Shown: positions 8,981 through 10,539 of the stretch, piece after piece | Position numbering within the stretch: position 1 is the first letter of the stretch | How the letters are laid out: every line of letters starts with the position of its first letter | From: Gracilaria vermiculophylla | Taxonomy: Eukaryota; Rhodophyta; Florideophyceae; Gracilariales; Gracilariaceae | DNA: 10,539 nt | Direction of reading: 5' to 3' | Assembly: GCA_019155205.2 (NCBI GenBank) | Contig: JAHNZQ020000004.1 | Coordinates: 1,676,671 to 1,687,209, forward strand | Notes under the pieces: model-generated | Databases searched by the model: none | What the model saw: the letters and a program-made list of their open reading frames with translations, nothing else | What the model was told of the DNA's origin: nothing | Translations under genes and position numbers: made by a program

Positions 8981-9163
8981 GATGACGTCTTAGAACAGAA
9001 AATGGAACGCATTTTGGATAAACTGCGTGCCAATCGGCACAATTTCTACATCAAGCAGTTCTGCGTCGATCGCTAATCGGACGCCGTTTGGGTATCGCGT
9101 GCCGTGCTCAAGAGTTGTTGCACGAAAGTTATCGAATTCGTTTTGCTCCAGAAAAGTCACTGA
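8981..9163 (+). pseudogene. C-terminal chromodomain of integrase, one internal stop
   Basis: In the same frame as the last part of integrase, residues read MERILDKLRANRHNFYIKQF, matching the chromodomain opening (VExILDxRxxxxxxxYLVKWxGY). TAA at 9074-9076 falls where the GY loop would be. Then SDAVWVSRAVLKSCC and KVIEFVL match the closing strand and helix (SxxTWEPxxxLxxCxxLIxEF). The aromatic positions of the methyl-lysine cage are partly changed: the first Tyr/Val region reads FYIKQF, while the Trp of the DAVW motif is present. The frame ends at TGA 9161-9163, 28 bases before the 3' LTR, as expected for the polyprotein end. This domain defines chromoviruses and steers integration by reading histone marks. 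Confidence 0.84.
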
Positions 9164-9177
9164 CGACATTTTCGTCC

Positions 9178-9191
9178 GAAACGGAGGCGAG
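9178..9191 (+). promoter_or_regulatory. Polypurine-like tract before the 3' LTR
   Basis: GAAACGGAGGCGAG is purine-rich with two C interruptions and abuts the TG that opens the 3' LTR. This is the standard position of the primer for second-strand DNA synthesis in LTR retrotransposons. Confidence 0.7.
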
Positions 9192-9272
9192 TGTAACAAA
9201 CATAAGCCATAGACTTTAGCGGTTTAAGCGAGTCGCGCTACGTATTGCAAGTGTTTTCCCCGCACGTTGCAA

Positions 9273-9344
9273 CACGACGCACGAGAACACTGTAATTTGT
9301 GAGCACGTTGCTTCGTTCAAGGCAAGTCGCAACAGTGCGTCGTG
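9273..9344. repeat. Inverted repeat inside the 3' LTR
   Basis: CACGACGCAC (9273-9282) pairs with GTGCGTCGTG (9335-9344), 10 bases, and is the counterpart of the 9-base pair in the 5' LTR. GAGAACACTG follows the left arm in both LTRs. Confidence 0.5.
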
Positions 9345-9481
9345 CGCTTCAAGCACCTCCAGCACACGTCGCATAGTTCAAGCGCACGACCAAAAAGCGC
9401 CGTGCGATATGCACAGTCAAGTAGATAAAGTAGAAGGTAAGACGCTTAACGACTAGCCTATAGAAGCAATATAAATTACAG

Positions 9482-9507
9482 CCCGCTCTACCTCTGAGGA
9501 GAGCGGG
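9482..9507. repeat. Hairpin near the end of the 3' LTR
   Basis: CCCGCTCT (9482-9489) is perfectly complementary to AGAGCGGG (9500-9507) around a 10-base loop. The 5' LTR keeps ctctgagaagagcg but has lost the left arm. It could shape the RNA end of the element, though there is no direct evidence of function. Confidence 0.45.
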
Positions 9508-9528
9508 GACCTGGCCAGACTTCATACA

Positions 9529-9612
9529 ACTGTTGGAGAACAGATGAGCTATATGCGCTACACTCTTTTGGGACACAGGGCACACAGTTCACAATTTGAA
9601 CTATCAGCACAC
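9529..9612 (-). repeat. SINE-like tRNA-derived repeat, truncated copy
   Basis: The stretch 9529-9610 aligns without gaps to 9760-9841 at about 70-75% identity by eye. On the minus strand it contains TAGCTCATCTGTT (9539-9551), close to the polymerase III A box of tRNA genes (TAGCTCAGYNGGTT type). The homology ends exactly at the LTR edge, so the B-box half is missing here. The LTR element may have inserted into this SINE, but its other half is not recognisable on the far side at 3718-3745. Confidence 0.55.
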
Positions 9613-9699
9613 CCCCTCGCCCTGTATTTCCTGACAGTACGAGACCTTGAGCTTACAGTAGACCAATGTTGACTACTGCTGTACATTTGTACAATTTCT

Positions 9700-9845
9700 C
9701 AGACTCCGAGCACTTCTGGGAATCGAACCTAGGGTCCTAGCGTTTACCCGGGCCAATAACCTGTTGGTGAAAAGATGAGCTTGCTATGCTGCCCTCTCAT
9801 GTGACACAGGGCGTGCAGTTCACTACTTAAACTACCAACAACAAC
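9700..9845 (-). repeat. SINE-like tRNA-derived repeat with A and B boxes
   Basis: On the minus strand, GGTTCGATTCC (9719-9729) matches the polymerase III B box (GGTTCGANTCC) exactly, inside a T-arm-like context. An A-box-like tagcaagctcatctttt (9770-9786) lies about 40 bases upstream in that direction. Between them, CCAACAGGTTATTGG could form an anticodon-arm-like stem (CCAA/TTGG) with a 7-base loop, but the base before the anticodon position is A instead of T, and the acceptor arms do not pair. A functional tRNA is therefore unlikely, and a tRNA-derived SINE or tRNA pseudogene fits better. The limits are approximate. Confidence 0.6.
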
Positions 9846-9849
9846 TCTT

Positions 9850-10153
9850 CTGTGTTACATCTACAATTCGGGTGGCCTTTTCAAAGAATGATCTATAAAT
9901 GCAATTTTTCTTTCCTTCACGTCAGATGCTTCAAGTCCCATGGCGACATTGTCTCGGTGTTTAAGCCCAAATGGATTCCAACATAAAAATTGTGTGTTTG
10001 ATTATATAATTGGAACCGTTCTGAGGGTCTGCCAGCCGCTTTTATGACATAGATATAGGTACGGAATGAAAAACATCATTAAGCGTAATCATGCATCAGG
10101 CGCAATGCAGTTGAGACGGACATTCTCTCTGACGCCTGCAAGAGCTTCTCCAG
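9850..10153. other. Unassigned intergenic stretch
   Basis: I see no long open frame, recognisable repeat or RNA gene here. It separates the SINE-like repeat from the right LTR-like copy. Confidence 0.5.
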
Positions 10154-10539
10154 TGTAGTACAGTGGCTCCTACGGAATCATGGTGGTTTGGCCTTAAGGC
10201 ATAATATTCTTAAGGAGGGTTCGTAATTTATTAGCTGGGCCACGTGGTGCATAATATTGCCTGCGTGCGCTACAGTATCCTTAAGATACGGTAGAATTTA
10301 TTATTTATTTTAGATATTTTATGCAGGCAAGTAGCACAGTAGTGCGACCTGCCGAGGCGAGCTCCCGGCTAGATATTTAAGCTGCCGGTTGAGCTCCACC
10401 TCTGGAGAAGTGAAGACAAGCACCCTTGAGTCTTCTTCTACATTTTCCGGTTGGAGTCTCTTGTCTACTCACGCAGGTTTCTAAGCCGCCGATCCCCAGG
10501 TCGCATCATAGCAGCGCCTGTAGGAGCATTGTCCGCCCA
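10154..10539 (+). repeat. LTR-like dispersed repeat, right copy, cut by window end
   Basis: It starts TGTAGTACAGTGG at 10154 and is homologous to the reverse complement of 3357-3717. Shared blocks include caagcaccctt, ttctaagccg, ccccaggtcgc and the closing gtccgcc. A TATA-like GATATTTAAG sits at 10372-10381, about 220 bases from the start, as expected for the U3 part of an LTR. It is absent from the decayed left copy. The repeat is still aligned to its partner at the last base, so it continues past the window. Confidence 0.7.
10372..10381 (+). promoter_or_regulatory. TATA-like box in the right LTR-like repeat
   Basis: GATATTTAAG sits between two GAGCTC arms (10359-10364 and 10391-10396) and would suit a polymerase II promoter reading rightwards. 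The left copy has ATTGTACGTAAT at this place. Confidence 0.4.

Larger units (their letters stand above)
3746..9528 (+). mobile_element. Degenerate Ty3/gypsy chromovirus (LTR retrotransposon)
   Basis: Two related direct repeats of about 337 bases flank remnants in the order gag, protease, reverse transcriptase, RNase H, integrase and chromodomain. That is the Ty3/gypsy order (integrase after reverse transcriptase), and the chromodomain places it among the chromoviruses, whose chromodomain helps choose chromatin integration sites. The 3' LTR begins TGTA and ends TACA. All coding domains carry frameshifts or stops, and key residues are lost in protease, reverse transcriptase and integrase. It cannot be autonomous, and by LTR divergence it is old. 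I found no matching target-site duplication: GCTAT at 3741-3745 is not repeated directly after 9528. The exact right end of the 5' LTR is uncertain by a few bases. Confidence 0.93.
9192..9528 (+). repeat. 3' LTR of the chromovirus
   Basis: It starts TGTAACAAACATAAGCCATA and ends CTTCATACA, giving a short TGTA/TACA terminal inverted repeat typical of LTRs. It is homologous to 3746-4082 throughout, at roughly three quarters identity by eye, with the same inferred length of 337 bases. A perfect 8-base hairpin near the distal end (9482-9507) and the conserved inverted arms (9273-9344) are described separately. The right end is supported by similarity to the nearby SINE-like repeat starting immediately after, at 9529-9531. 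Confidence 0.88.

Noticed and set aside
9548..9552. GCTAT as the matching target-site duplication for GCTAT at 3741-3745
   Set aside because: This would place the LTR end at 9547, but similarity to the SINE-like copy at 9760-9841 runs straight through that point, so the LTR must end before it, at about 9528.
9719..9800. Functional tRNA gene on the minus strand
   Set aside because: The B box and an anticodon-like stem are present, but the acceptor arms do not pair, the base before the anticodon position is not T and the A box is imperfect. It is better read as a SINE or pseudogene.
1..10539. CRISPR array, bacterial defence island or operon
   Set aside because: There are no regularly spaced direct repeats, no compact co-directional genes and no ribosome-binding patterns. 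The LTR, chromodomain and polymerase III boxes indicate eukaryotic DNA.

Overview
This window looks like gene-poor, transposon-filled eukaryotic DNA in which every recognisable coding sequence is decayed. I found no intact host gene, no bacterial-type operon and no CRISPR array. The best-supported object is an old Ty3/gypsy LTR retrotransposon carrying a C-terminal chromodomain (a chromovirus). Chromoviruses occur in fungi, oomycetes, plants, some protists and some animals. Together with the tRNA-derived SINE-like repeats beside it, this points to a repeat-rich eukaryotic genome. A fungus or oomycete is a reasonable guess, but the sequence alone does not decide the taxon.

Layout, left to right. 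Bases 1-1684 hold nothing I can name, apart from a cluster of short inverted repeats at 620-679 and an AT-rich stretch at about 720-1090. On the minus strand, about 3092 down to 1685, long open stretches in successive frames have protein-like content broken by stops and frame changes. I read this as a decayed protein-coding gene of unknown family. Bases 3357-3717 are a repeat whose homologous, inverted copy lies at 10154-10539 and runs off the right edge. Both copies share the terminus TGTAGTACAGTGG and look like LTRs or other ends of one dispersed element.

The chromovirus occupies about 3746-9528: 5' LTR (3746 to about 4082), a poorly recognisable gag, then protease, reverse transcriptase, RNase H, integrase and chromodomain in the usual order, a purine-rich tract (9178-9191) and a 3' LTR (9192-9528). 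The LTRs agree at only roughly three bases in four by eye, so the insertion is old. The coding part is broken by many frameshifts and stops, and the protease, reverse transcriptase and integrase have each lost active-site residues.

Right of the element are two related minus-strand sequences with tRNA-like promoter boxes (9529-9612 and about 9700-9845). They are probably two copies of one SINE, the first cut off exactly at the LTR edge. Bases 9850-10153 contain nothing recognisable. The window thus records several generations of mobile DNA. The most novel parts are the unidentified decayed gene and the inverted repeat, one copy of which lies just upstream of that gene.
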